From: Setophaga petechia
Lineage: Eukaryota; Chordata; Aves; Passeriformes; Parulidae
Direction of reading: 5' to 3'
NCBI GenBank assembly: GCA_024362935.1
Contig: JANCRA010000009.1
Location: 30,599,166-30,663,165, forward strand
DNA: 64,000 nt
Position 1 is the first letter of the stretch; every line of letters starts with the position of its first letter. Positions 11,030 through 21,900 of this stretch are shown piece after piece. A program made the position numbers and the translations under genes. The notes beneath the pieces are model-generated. The model was not told where the DNA came from. It saw only the letters and a list, made by a program, of their open reading frames with translations, and ran no database searches.

Positions 11030-12096
11030 TGTTGTTGTTGACTCTCTGGGAGTGCTTGTAATTTCCCTCCCATGTTATTTCTAAATTCCTCAAATTGCTT
11101 TTTCAGGGGGCACTGGCTACTCCAGTTCCCAAGGTTATTGCAAAGCGGGCATGGCTTAGTGGGTACAACCGTTGCTGGTCGTCGCTGCTGCCCAGCGTGT
11201 TGCTGTGCTGAGGGAGTGGGCGCAGCGCTGGCAACGGCGACACACTGAGGTGGTCTTTGCAGCGGCCTTGATCTGGTGTCTTCAGCAACACTCATCAGAG
11301 GCACCTTCCTGTTACAAACTAGAAGCATATCTTTTAGTGTAGGGGGAGGTTCTAAAGGAAGGCTCAAAATTGCCGCTCGACACTGTTCATTTGCATTTGT
11401 AAATGCCATTTCTTCTAAAACCTCTTCCCTTGCATTCTCTTTTTTAACTTGGATTTCAATGGCTCTAGTTAACCTTTCTACGAATTTCAGAAAAGGCTCT
11501 GATGGTAACTGTTTAATATTACTGTATGGCTCAAAAGGCCCCTCAGGTTGGATGGAAAAGAAGGCTTTTTCAGCTGCTTCCTTTACCTTCTCCAGTACTA
11601 CTTCAGGTATAGCAGTTGCTTGGATTGAAGGGGAGGACCACTGCCCTTCACCGGAGAGATGCTCAATGGTAATTGGCACACCATTAGCATCTTTCGCTGT
11701 GTTTGGATCAGCTTGCAAGCCTGGGAGAGTGTTTTTAACAGTTGTTTCCATGATAATTCCCATAATTTAAATTCTGTAGAAGTCATGAGGCATGAGAAAA
11801 GCTGTTTTAAATCATGCAGGACCACTACATTTCTGCTCAATTCAGAATTTAAAAGACCACAGAAGTATGGACTCCTTGTGGGATTTACAGATCTCTTTAA
11901 TCAATTGACGTCCAAAAGAGTTCCAATTAGCATTTTGGGCTGCTCCTCCTTGTGCTGCAGGCTGATATGAAACAGGGGCAAATGACAGAGTAGGACCCTG
12001 TATCGGGTATGCAGGTTCTTGCTCTGTATCCCTTGAACTGGAAGCATTGGGATAAAAGCAGGTTTGGGGACATGCAGTGGGCGTGCCCCCACCATG

Positions 12097-12240
12097 GGAA
12101 CCCGGGGAGGGGGCGGCGACGCAATGGGAGCAGGGGGCGGGGTCAGGGGAAAGGCAGGGGGTGGGGACACCGTGGGAAAAGGGGGCGGGGACACGGGTCT
12201 GGCAGGGGGCGGGGATACCGTGGGAACAGGGGGTGGGGAC
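12097..12240 (-). repeat. 24-bp tandem repeat coding 8-residue units in ERV-1 Gag
   Basis: About six imperfect units of 24 bp encode (V/I)P(T/A)P(C/F)SHG-like octapeptides between matrix and capsid. Seen directly in the gag frame after the TAG codon. ERV-2 Gag has a longer proline-rich region at this place without such clear units. The repeat probably grew by slippage. Confidence 0.75.
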
Positions 12241-12984
12241 ACCAGGTGACGTCACTTCGGCAGACGCTCCCTGGGAGGAGTAGAGGGGCGAGGCTGAGGG
12301 TACAGCAGGAAAGGGAGGGGGAGGGTCCTTTGGATGCTCAAGGGGATCTTGGGAAGAAGGTGACCAGGTTTCAGAAGATGCCACGTGGCATCCTCCATCT
12401 TGGGTAGCCCCTGGGTACTAGGGGCCATTTTGGGGATCACTGCTCTCCGAGAAATTAACATGTGCTCTGGGTTTCAGAGCAGGGGAAGCAGGGTTTTGGG
12501 GAGTTTTCCACAAGACCTGGCCAGGGCTTTGTGGACAAGGGGACTCAGGCATTTTAATTTGCTCTGGGAGTCGACTTCCCAGAGCATGAGGAGGGTCTGC
12601 TTCCTTTAAAATACCAAGTTTTGGGGTAAGGGGTTTGGGACTGGAAGGGGAGGACACAGGGAGAGCAGAGGTACACGGCTTAGAATTTGGCTTTTTCTCC
12701 AATTCCCTTTGTTTGAGCAAAGCAGTCCGAATTTGTAAACTCCAGAATACAAATTTAGCTGAGGATGTATTTCCAGATTGTCCCAAGGATATCAATTTAT
12801 TTCCAATTTTATCCCAGAATTGAAGATTTTGGACTTCTTCAGGAGAAATTTGTGGTAAGTGCAGAAAAAACCACCTTATAAACCTTTTCAATTTTCCCTT
12901 AGAGAACTTCACATTTGCATTAGCTAAAATTGCAATAATATGATAATACACTCCTTTTTGTTCTATGCTTAGTTTCGAGCCCAT

Positions 12985-13880
12985 TTTTAGATGTAAATGG
13001 CACAGAACAAAGTCCCGCCGACCGAAAACAAAGCAAAAATCAGCTACCGATTTTAAAAGAAAATAAAAACCCACGATTAAAAGGCTATAACAGGTGAAAG
13101 CTTATACAATGTAACTGTATTCACCACTTTCAAAGCTGCAGCGGCAGCAGCAGGGAATCGGGACCCGCCCCGGCTACGTGGAAAAAGAGACCAAGCGTCC
13201 CTCCCCCGCGGGAAAGCAGTTCTCCCCCCCCCCCCCTCCCGCGGGAAAGCAGCCCCCCTCCGGCGCCACGTGGAGAGACAGAGCAAGAGAGCTCCCCCCT
13301 CCCCCCGGCCACGCGGCGAGTCGAAACTGAGGCAGCCGCGCGTCACGTGGAGAGAGACAAAGAGACAAAGGTTCTCCCTTCCCCCAGCCGCATGGCGAGA
13401 CAGAAACCGGGGCCGGCCCGCCCCGAGCCGCGCGAATTTTAAAAACAGTTAATACATGCTACAAAATTACAGCTTTTACAGAGAAACGCCTTTTTTTCGC
13501 AGGGGCAGCGCAACCTAAAATGCAAAGAGTAAAAAGGAACTCGTCTCACGGCAGAGACGAATTTTGAGATTTTACCCCCAAAAGGAGAAGAAATACTCAC
13601 GGAAATCGAAGCTGTTGCAATGGTGGTCAAGCAGGCAGACCTCTTCACTGAACAGGACCTTCTTGGGCACGAGAAGGCTACCCTATTTTCCCCTGGAAAA
13701 ATTTGATCCCAGAAAGGAACAGTATTTTCCAGAGGCGCAATGCTTTCCTCGAGGCTTTTTGTAGGTAAAACCCAAGTCTCTCTGGAGGGCCGTGCGATCA
13801 CGGCCTTTACCAGTAGAAGCAGAGCTGCTGTACGCTTTCACAACCTTCTGAGATCCCTTTTGTGGCTGCAGATCCAGGCA
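12985..13880 (-). other. ERV-1 leader between primer site and gag
   Basis: About 0.9 kb without a supported gene. About 13140-13400 is very GC-rich, with a C run near 13226 and repeated modules containing CACGTGGAGAGA, CCCGCGGGAAAGCAG and CCCCCCGGCCACG. A possible splice donor CCGTGAGTA is at 13594-13600 on the proviral strand. Packaging signals would be expected here, but none can be identified by eye. Confidence 0.6.
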
Positions 13881-13899
13881 GCCGCACGTTTTGGCGAGA
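13881..13899 (-). other. ERV-1 primer-binding site, lysine tRNA-like but imperfect
   Basis: Proviral TCTCGCCAAAACGTGCGGC begins 2 nt after the LTR end. Its CGCC, AACGTG and GGC parts fit a tRNA-Lys type primer site, but the first bases are TCT rather than the near-universal TGG. Either it mutated or the LTR/primer region was rearranged. Confidence 0.55.
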
Positions 13900-13901
13900 G
13901 T

Positions 13902-14439
13902 TATTGTGTTATAAATCCCGATATCTCCGGGGGTGTCCTGCTCGGCTTCTTCTGGCCCTTACTGCTGAACCAGAGGCGGCTGCTGCGGTTCTCTCCCACA
14001 GAGAAACCTCTGGCTGGCTGGAGGCAACAGCTAGGCACTTAGAAAAGTCCAAGCAGGGAAAGATCTCAGTTTACCTTTGGCGGAGAAGCTTACAGCGGCA
14101 GTGAAGAGATAGGAGCAAGCTCTGTTGTAAGTTTAGTCCAGGTTTTATTGATACATAATCGATCCCTGTAGCAGTTCCAGGACCCAACTCTGGACAGAAC
14201 CTCCTGATGGAACCGGTATGCAGCAACAGAGGATGGGCCGCATGGTCTGTATCCTTTTTAAGCCTGGACCCGGGGGGTGGGGGAAGGGACAGGTGAAGGC
14301 CAACCAGGTGTCAGAAGGGGATGGACAAGGGAGATTTGATTGATAGGCAGCTAGGCAGGAGGGCAAAGGATGATGTGAAGTAGGTTCACATTCCAGAGGG
14401 GGCTGGGGAAGAGACAGGAAATTGCATAACACTGCAACA
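13902..14439 (-). repeat. ERV-1 5' LTR
   Basis: About 538 bp, the pair of 6287-6823. The proviral strand starts TGTTGCAGTG and ends AACACAATA. The TATA-like box is at 14253-14264 and AATAAA at 14144-14149. By eye about 16 substitutions plus one indel separate the two LTRs, mostly transitions. Confidence 0.93.
14144..14149 (-). promoter_or_regulatory. AATAAA polyadenylation signal, ERV-1 5' LTR
   Basis: Same element and spacing from the TATA-like box (14253-14264) as in the 3' LTR. Confidence 0.65.
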
Positions 14440-14445
14440 GCAAAA
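14440..14445. repeat. Target site duplication of ERV-1, right copy
   Basis: GCAAAA, identical to 6281-6286; the satellite monomer resumes with CACTCTGCAG. Confidence 0.9.
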
Positions 14446-17400
14446 CACTCTGCAGGCCTGCATGCAACCTCTAGAGCACGATAGGAGATATTTGCTGAAC
14501 AGGCGCAGTTTCTCCTTGTGAGACATAGTGAAAAAGATTTTGCTCACATATAGGTAACAACGGGCACCTTCTAAAGTGCACTGCAAAGCTAATGTCTGTA
14601 CAACACTGGGATTGTTTGCCCAGCTTGCAAACAGAGAGAAAACAGTACCTGTCCATTCTCCTGCATTTTCCATTCGCAGAAACATTCGAATGGAATGAGT
14701 TTTGGGCAACTTTCTTTTCCCTCTTGCAAAACACTATGAAGACCTGCGTGCAACCTCTAGAGCACAACAGCAGATGTTTGCTGAACAGGCACAGTTCCTC
14801 TTTGTGATACATAGTGAAAATATATTTGCTAACATGTAGGTGACAAGAGTCACATACCACAGTGCACTGCAAAGATAATGGCTACACAACAGTGGGATGG
14901 TGGGCCCACCTCTGTAACTGATAGAAAACTGTACCTGTCCACTCCACTGCATTTTCCCTTCGCAGTAACATTCGAATGGCAGGAGTTTTAGCCAACTTTC
15001 TTTTCCTTCTTGCAAAACACTGTACAGACCTGCGTGCAACCTCTAGAACACGATAGGAGATGTTTGCTGAACAGGCACCGTTTCTCCTTGCGAGACATAG
15101 TGAAAAAGGTATTTGCTTAGATGTCGGTAACAAGAGGCACTTAGTACAGTGCACTGCAAAGCTAATAGCTGCACAACACTGGGATTGTGTGCCCAGCTTG
15201 CAGAGAGAAAACAGTACCTGTCCACTCTCCTGCCTTTTCCCCTAATATTCGAATGGATGTGTTTTGGACAACTTTCTTTTCCTTCTGGCAAGACACTCTA
15301 CGGACCTGCATGCAACCTCTAGAATACGATAGGAGATGTTTCCTGAACAGGCATCGTTTCTCCTTGTGAGACATAGTGAAAAAGCTATTTGCTTAGATGT
15401 CGGTGTCAAGAGGCACTTAGTACTGTGCACTGCAAAGCTAATAGCTGCACAACATTGGGATTGTGTGCCCAGCTTGCATACAGATAGAAAACAGTACCTG
15501 TCCTTTCTCCTGCCTTTTCCAGACGCCCTAATATACGAATGGAAGGCGGTTTGGATAACTTTCTTTTGCTTCCTGCAAAACGCTCTGCAGACCTGTGTCC
15601 AACCTCTAGAGCACGATAGGAGATGTTTGCTGAACAGACACAGCTTCTCCTTGCAAGACATTGTGAAAAATCTTTTCGCCTATGGAGATGACAAGTGGCC
15701 GTTACTACAGTGCACTGCAAAGCTAATGGATGCAAAACAGTGGATTGTGTGCCCAGCTTGCAAAACGAGAGAAAACAGTGCCTGTCCAATCTCCTGCTGT
15801 TTCCACACACATTACACCTCGAATGTAAGTAGTTTTGAGCAACGTTCTTTTCCTCTTGTAAAACACTATGCAGACCTGCGTGCAAGCACAAGAACACGAT
15901 GGGAGAGCTTTTCTCAATAGGCCCAGATTCTCCTTGCGATATATAGTGAAAAAGCTTTTTGCTTAGATGTAGGTGACAAGAGGCACTTACTAAAGTGCAA
16001 TGCAAACATAATCACTGCACACCAATGGCATTGGGTAAGCATCTTGCAAACTGATTGAAAGCAGTACCTTTCCACTCTCCTGCATTTTCCAGTCGCAGTA
16101 CCATTCGAATGGAAGGAGTTTTGGACAGCTTTCTTTTCCTTCTTGCAAAACACTCTGCAGACCTGCGTGCAACCTCTAGAGCACGATAGGAGATGTTTCC
16201 TGAACAGGCACAGCTTCTCCTCGTAAGACATACTGAGAAAGCATTTTGTTTATATGTAGGTGACAAGAGGCACTTACGACTGTGCACTGCAAATATAATG
16301 GCTGCACAACACTGGGATTTTGTGCCCAGATTATAAAGGATAGAAAGCAGTACCTGTCCGCTCTCCTGGCTTTTCCATACACATTAGTATTCGAATGCAG
16401 GGAGTTTTGGGCAACTTTCTTTTTCTTCTTGCAAAACACTCTGCAGACTTGCGTACAACCTCTAGAACACGATGGGAGATGTTTTCTAAACCGGCCAAGT
16501 TTCTTCCTGTGACACATAGTGAAAAAGCTATTTGCTTAGATGTAGGTAACAAGAGGCACTTACTACAGTGCACTGCAAAGCTAATGCCTGTACAACACTG
16601 GCATTGTGTGCCCAGCTTGCAAACGGAGAGAAAACTATACCTTTCCACTCTCTTGCTTTCTCCATTCGCTGTAATATTCAAAGGGAAGGAGTTTTGGACT
16701 ACTTTCTTTTCCTTCTTGCTAAACACTCTGCAGACCTGCGTGCAACCTCTAGAGCACGATAGGTGATGTTCGCTGAACAGGCACAGATTCTCCTGGCGAG
16801 ACATAATGCAAAAGTTTTTTGCTTAGATGTAGGTGATAAGAGGCACTTACTACAGTGCACCGCAAACCTAATGCCTGTACAACTCTGGGATTGTGTGCCC
16901 AGCTTGCAAACGGAGAGAAAACTATACCTGTCCACTCTCCTACATTTTCCATTCGCTGTAATATTAGAAGGGAAGGAGTTTTGGACTACTTTCTTTTCCT
17001 TCTTGCAAAACAATCGGCAGACCTGCGTGCAACCTCTAGAGCACGACAGGAGATATTTGGTGAATAGGCACAGCTACTCCTTGAGAGACATCATGAAAAA
17101 CCTATTTGCTTATATGGAGGTGACAAGAGGCTCTTACTACAGTGCACTGCAAACCTAATGCCTGCACAACACTGGGATTGTATGCCCAGCTAGCAAAATG
17201 AGAGAAAACAGGGCCTGTCCGATCTACTGCCTTTTGCATTGACATACCTTTTGGAATAGAAGGAGTTTTGGACAACATTCTTTTCCTTCTTACAAAACAC
17301 TCTGCAGACCTTTGTGCAAACTCTAGAGCACGAGAGGAGATGTTTGGTGTACAGGCACAGCTTCTCCTTGCGAGACATAGTGAAAAAGCTATTTGCTTAG

Positions 17401-18266
17401 ATGTTGGTGACAAGAGGCACTTAGAACTGTCCACTGCAAAGCTAATAGCTGCACAACACTGGGATTGTGTGCCCAGCTTGCAAACCAATAGAAAACTGTA
17501 CCTGTCCACTCTCCTGCCTTTTCCAGACGCCCTAATATTCGAATGGAAGGTGTTTTGGACAACTTTATCTTCCTTCTTTCAAAACACTCTGCAGACCTGC
17601 GTGCAACCTCTGGAGCACGATAGGAGATGTTTGGTGAACAGGCACAGCTTCTCCTTGCGAGACATAGTGAAAAATCTTTGAGTAGATGTAGCTGACAAGA
17701 GGCACTTACTACTGTGCACTGCAAAGGTAACGGCTGCACAACACTCGCATTGTGTGCCCAGCTTGCAAAGGGATTGAAAACAGTACGTCTCAACTCTCCT
17801 GCCCTTTCCACACACATTACTCTTTGAATGAAACTAGTTTTCAGCAACGTTATTTTCCTCTTGCAAACACTCTGCAGTCCTGCGTTCAACCTTTAGAAGA
17901 GGATGGGAGATGTTTTCTCAGCAAGCAGAGTTTCTCTTTGCGAGATATAGTGAAAAAGCTTTTTGCTCAGATCTAGGGTACAAGAGGCACTTACAATATT
18001 GCACTGCAAAGCTAATGTCTGTACAAGACTGGGATTGTGTTCCCAGCTTGCAAATTCAGAGAAAACAGTATGTGTGCACTCACCTGCTTTTTCCATCTGC
18101 TGTAATATTCGAATGGAAGGAGTTTTGGACAACTTTCTTTTCCTTCTTGCAAAACACTCTGCAGACCTGCGTGCAACCTCTAGAGCACGATAGGAGATGT
18201 TTGCTGAACAGGCACAGCTTCTCCTTGCGAGACATAGTAAAAAGGCTTTTTGCTAAGGTGTAGGAG

Positions 18267-18473
18267 ACGCTAAAGACCAGGATACCGAATACGGCAAAGC
18301 TTAATGCCGGTGCCGACCGTGTTTCGGCAGTATCTGTGCTCTGGAGCACACCGCGTCCGGCACAATGCCCTTCGTCCGGCACGATGCTCTTTGCACGAAG
18401 AAGCAGCTTCTTCTCCTCCGAGAGATGGAGACTGTGGCATCTTCCCAACGGCAAACTACGAAGTGGCAAAAAT
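18267..18473 (+). repeat. GC-rich insert in satellite monomer, type A copy 2
   Basis: Matches 4341-4559: GGATACCGAATACGG, a TTTCGGCAGTATCTGTGCTC core and paired CAATGCCCTTCGTCCGG / GATGCTCTTTGCACG units. The satellite resumes at CTGGGATTGTGTAAGCAGC. Confidence 0.72.
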
Positions 18474-18720
18474 CTGGGATTGTGTAAGCAGCTTGCAAAG
18501 TGATAGAAAACACTACCACTCTCCTGCCTTTTCCAGGCACATTATTATTCGAACGGATGGAGTTTTCCACAACTTTCTTTTGCTTCTTGCAAAACGCTCC
18601 GCAGACCTTCGTGAAACATGTAGAAGACGATGAGAGATATTTTCTGTACTGGCACAGTTTCTCTTTGCGAGACATAGTGGAAAAGCTTTTTGCTTAGATG
18701 TAGGGGACAAGAGACACTTA

Positions 18721-18917
18721 GAGACCAAAAGAGCGAGCTCTGCGAAGCTAAACGCGGGTCCTGGGTGACTATCGGCAGTAGCTGCGCTACGGAGAGCACT
18801 GCCACCAGGAAAATGCTCTTCGACCGGCACAATGCTCTTCACGTGAGAAGGCGGTAGTTCGCCTCCTGGCAACGGAGAGATCATCAGCTTTTGAAAGGTG
18901 AACAACGTACCCACAGA
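18721..18917 (+). repeat. GC-rich insert in satellite monomer, type B copy 3
   Basis: Matches 4811-5006 closely and starts about 454 bp after type A copy 2, reproducing the A-B pair. The distance from 4811, after removing ERV-1 and one target copy, is about 5.75 kb, close to 20 monomer lengths. Confidence 0.75.
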
Positions 18918-21900
18918 ACACTGGGATTGTGTGCCCAGCTTGAAAACTGATAGAAAATAGTACCTTTCCACTCTCCTGCCTTTTCGATTCGCAGTAACAA
19001 TCGAATGGAAGGCTTTTTGGACAACTTTCTTTTGCTTCTTGCAAAACACTCTGCAGACCTGCGTGCAACCTCTAGAGCACGATAGGAGATGTTTGGTGAA
19101 CAGGCACAGCTTCTCCTTGACAGACATCATGAAAAACCTATTTGCTTATATGGAGGTGACAAGAGGCCCCTACTACAGTGCACTACAAAGCTAATGGATG
19201 CAAAACACTGGGATTGTGTGCCCAGCTTGCATACTGAGAGAAAACAGTACCTGTGCATTCTCTTGCTTGTTCCATTCGCTGTAATATATGAATGCAAGGA
19301 GTTTCGGAGAACTTTCTTTTTCTTCTTGCAAAACACTCTGCAGACCTGCGTGCAACCTCTAGAGCACGACAGGAGATGTTTGCTGAACAGGCACAGCTTC
19401 TCCTTGAGAGACAACGTGAAAAACCTATTTCCTTATATGGAGGTGACAAGAGGCTCTTACTACAGTGCACTGCAAACCTCGTGGTTGCATAACACTGAGA
19501 TTGTGTGCCCAGCTTGCAAAATGAGAGAAAACAGCGCCTGTCCAATCTCCTGCCGTTTCCACACACATTAATCTTCGAAGGTAACTAGTTTTGAGCAACC
19601 TTATTTTCCTCTTGCAAAACACTCTGCAGATGTGCGTGCAACCACTAGAACATGATGGGACAGCTTTTCTCAACAGGCCCAGATTCTCCTTACGAGATAT
19701 AGTGAAAAATCTTTTTGCTTAGATGTAGGTGACAAGAGGCACTTACTACAGTGCACTGCAAACCTAATGGCTGCACAACACTGGGATTGTGTGCCCAGCT
19801 TGCAAAATGAGAGAAAACAGGGCCTGTCCAATCTACTGCCTTTTCCATTGACATAACTTTTCAAATAGAAGGAGTTTTGGACAAAATTCTTTTCCTTCTT
19901 GCAAAACACTCTGCAGACCTGCGTGCAACCTCTAGAGCATGATAGGAGATGTTTGCTGAACAAGCACAGCTTCTCCTTGAGAGACATCGTGAAAAACCTA
20001 TTTGGTTATATGGAGGTGACAAGAGGCTGTTACTACAGTGCACTGCAAACCTAATGCCTGTACAACACTGGGATTGTGTGCCCAGCTTGCAAAATGAGAG
20101 AAAACAGTCCCTGTGCACTCTCTTGCCTGTTCCGTTCGCTGTAACAATCAAATGGAAGGCTTTTTGGACAACTTTCTTTTTCTTCTTGCAAAACACTCTG
20201 CAGACCTGCGTGCAACCTCTAGACCACGACAGTAGATGTTTGGTGACCAGGCACAGCTTCTCCTCGAGAGATATCATGAAAAACCTATTTGCTTATATGG
20301 AGGTGACAAGAGGCTCTTACTACAGTGCACTGGAAACCTAATGCCTGCACAACACTGGGATTGTGTGCCCAGCTTGCAAAATGAGAGAAAACAGTGCCTG
20401 TCCAATCTACTGCCTTTTCCAGTGACATAACTTTAGGAATAGAAGGAATTTTGGACAACATTCTTTTCCTTCTTGCAAAACACTCTGCAGACCTGCGTGC
20501 AACCTCTAGAGCACTATAAGAGAGGTTCGGTGTACAGGCACAGCTTCTCCTTGACAGACATCATGAAAAACCTATTTGCTTATATGGAGGTGACAAGAGG
20601 CTCTTACTACAGTGCACTGCAAACCTAATGCCTGCACAACACTGGGATTGAGTGCCCAGCTTGCAAAATGAGAGAAAACAGTACCTGTGCACTCTCTTGC
20701 TTGTTCCATTCGCTGTAATATACGAATGCAAGGAGTTTTGGACAACTTTCTTTTCCTTCTTGCAAAACACTCTGCAGACCTGCGTGCAACGTCTAGAGCA
20801 TGACAGGAGATGTTTGCTGAACAGGCACAGCTTCTCCTTGAGAGACAACGTGAAAAACCTATTTCCTTATATGGAGGTGACAAGAGGCTCTTACTACAGT
20901 GCACTGCAAACCTCGTGGTTGCATAACACTGGGATTGTATGCCCAGCTTGCAAAATGAGAGAAAACAGTGCCTGTCCAATCTCCTGCCTTTTCCATTGCA
21001 AATAACATTCGAAAGGAAGTTGTTTTGGACAACTTTCTCTTTCTTGTTGCAGAACACTCGACTGACATGTGTGCAAACTCTAGTCGGGATAGGAGATGTT
21101 TTCTGCGCAAGCAGAGTTTCTCCTTGTGAGAAACTGCAAACAATGTATTTGCTTAGATGTAGGTTGCAAGACGCACTTACTGCAGTGCACTGACAAGCTA
21201 ATTGCAACAAACACTGGGATTGTGTGCCCAGCTTGCAAACAGATAGAAAACAGTACCATTCCCCTCTCCTGCCTTTTCCGTTCACACTACTATTCGAATG
21301 GAAGGAGTATTGGACAACTTTGGTTGGCTTCTTTCAAAACACTCCGCACACCTCCGTGCAACTTCTAGAACAGGATGAGAGATGTTTTCTGAACTGGCAC
21401 AGTTTCTCCTACCAGACATAGTGAAAGAGCATTTTCCTTAGATATAGGTGACAAGAGGCACTCTCTACAGTGCACTGCAAAGCTAATCGAAGCACAACAC
21501 TGGGATTGTGTGCCCAGCTTGCAAAGTGACAGAAAAAAGTACCTTTCCACTCTCTTGCCTTTCCATTCACATTAATACTTGAAAGGAAGGCGTCTTAGAC
21601 AACTTTTTTTTCTTGTTGCAAAACACTCTGCAGCCCTCTGTGCAACCACTAGAACACGATAGGAGATGTTTAGTGAGCAGGCACATTTTCTCCTTGAGAG
21701 ACATAGTGAAAAATCTTCTTGCTTAGATGTAGGTGACAAGACGCACTTACTGCAGTGCACTGACAAGCTAATTGCTACACAACACTCGGATTGTGTGCCC
21801 AGCTTGCAAACTCATAGAAAACAGTACCATTCCACTCTCCTGCTTTTTCCACTCACATTTATATTTGAATTGAAGGAGTTTTGGACATCTTTCTTTTGCT

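Larger units (their letters stand above)
11020..12984 (-). pseudogene. gag: ERV-1 gag: matrix, proline-rich, capsid, nucleocapsid
   Basis: Gag builds the virion core at the membrane. The start is taken at ATG 12984 because the product begins MGSKLSIEQKG, with Gly2 for myristoylation and a betaretroviral-type matrix helix pattern. An in-frame TAG at 12418-12420 interrupts the proline-rich region. The same frame then continues to a stop at 11842-11844. Homology with ERV-2 runs on in another frame (HDLKQLFSCLM) and returns to the first frame near 11760, implying two indels in capsid. The last part holds a major homology region (IKQLPSEPFLKFVERL) and one zinc knuckle CPLCNNLGNWSSQC, in which the usual His is Asn. 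It ends QQQQKN-stop over the slippery heptamer. Confidence 0.92.
6287..14439 (-). mobile_element. ERV-1: decayed class II-like endogenous retrovirus
   Basis: Provirus of about 8.15 kb on the minus strand, flanked by the 6-bp duplication GCAAAA. Order along its own strand: LTR 14439-13902, primer-binding site, leader, gag (12984-11020), pro, pol (to 7362), env remnant (7295-6841), polypurine tract, LTR 6823-6287. Comparing the LTRs by eye gives about 16 substitutions and one indel in some 537 bp (about 3%), more than in ERV-2, so ERV-1 looks older. Every gene is broken: in-frame stops at 12418-12420 and 10862-10864, frameshifts in gag near 11842 and 11760, between pro and pol near 10240, in RNase H near 8595 and in integrase near 7640, plus a large env deletion. 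It is inserted in satellite of forward orientation. Confidence 0.96.

Noticed and set aside
11901..12242. Proline-rich minus-strand frame (SPPP repeats) overlapping ERV-1 gag
   Set aside because: It is the 24-bp gag repeat read in another frame; nothing independent supports it.
12418..12420. ERV-1 gag amber as a programmed readthrough like gammaretroviral gag-pol
   Set aside because: It lies in the middle of gag, not at the gag-pro border, which has its own slippery heptamer; other nearby breaks point to decay.
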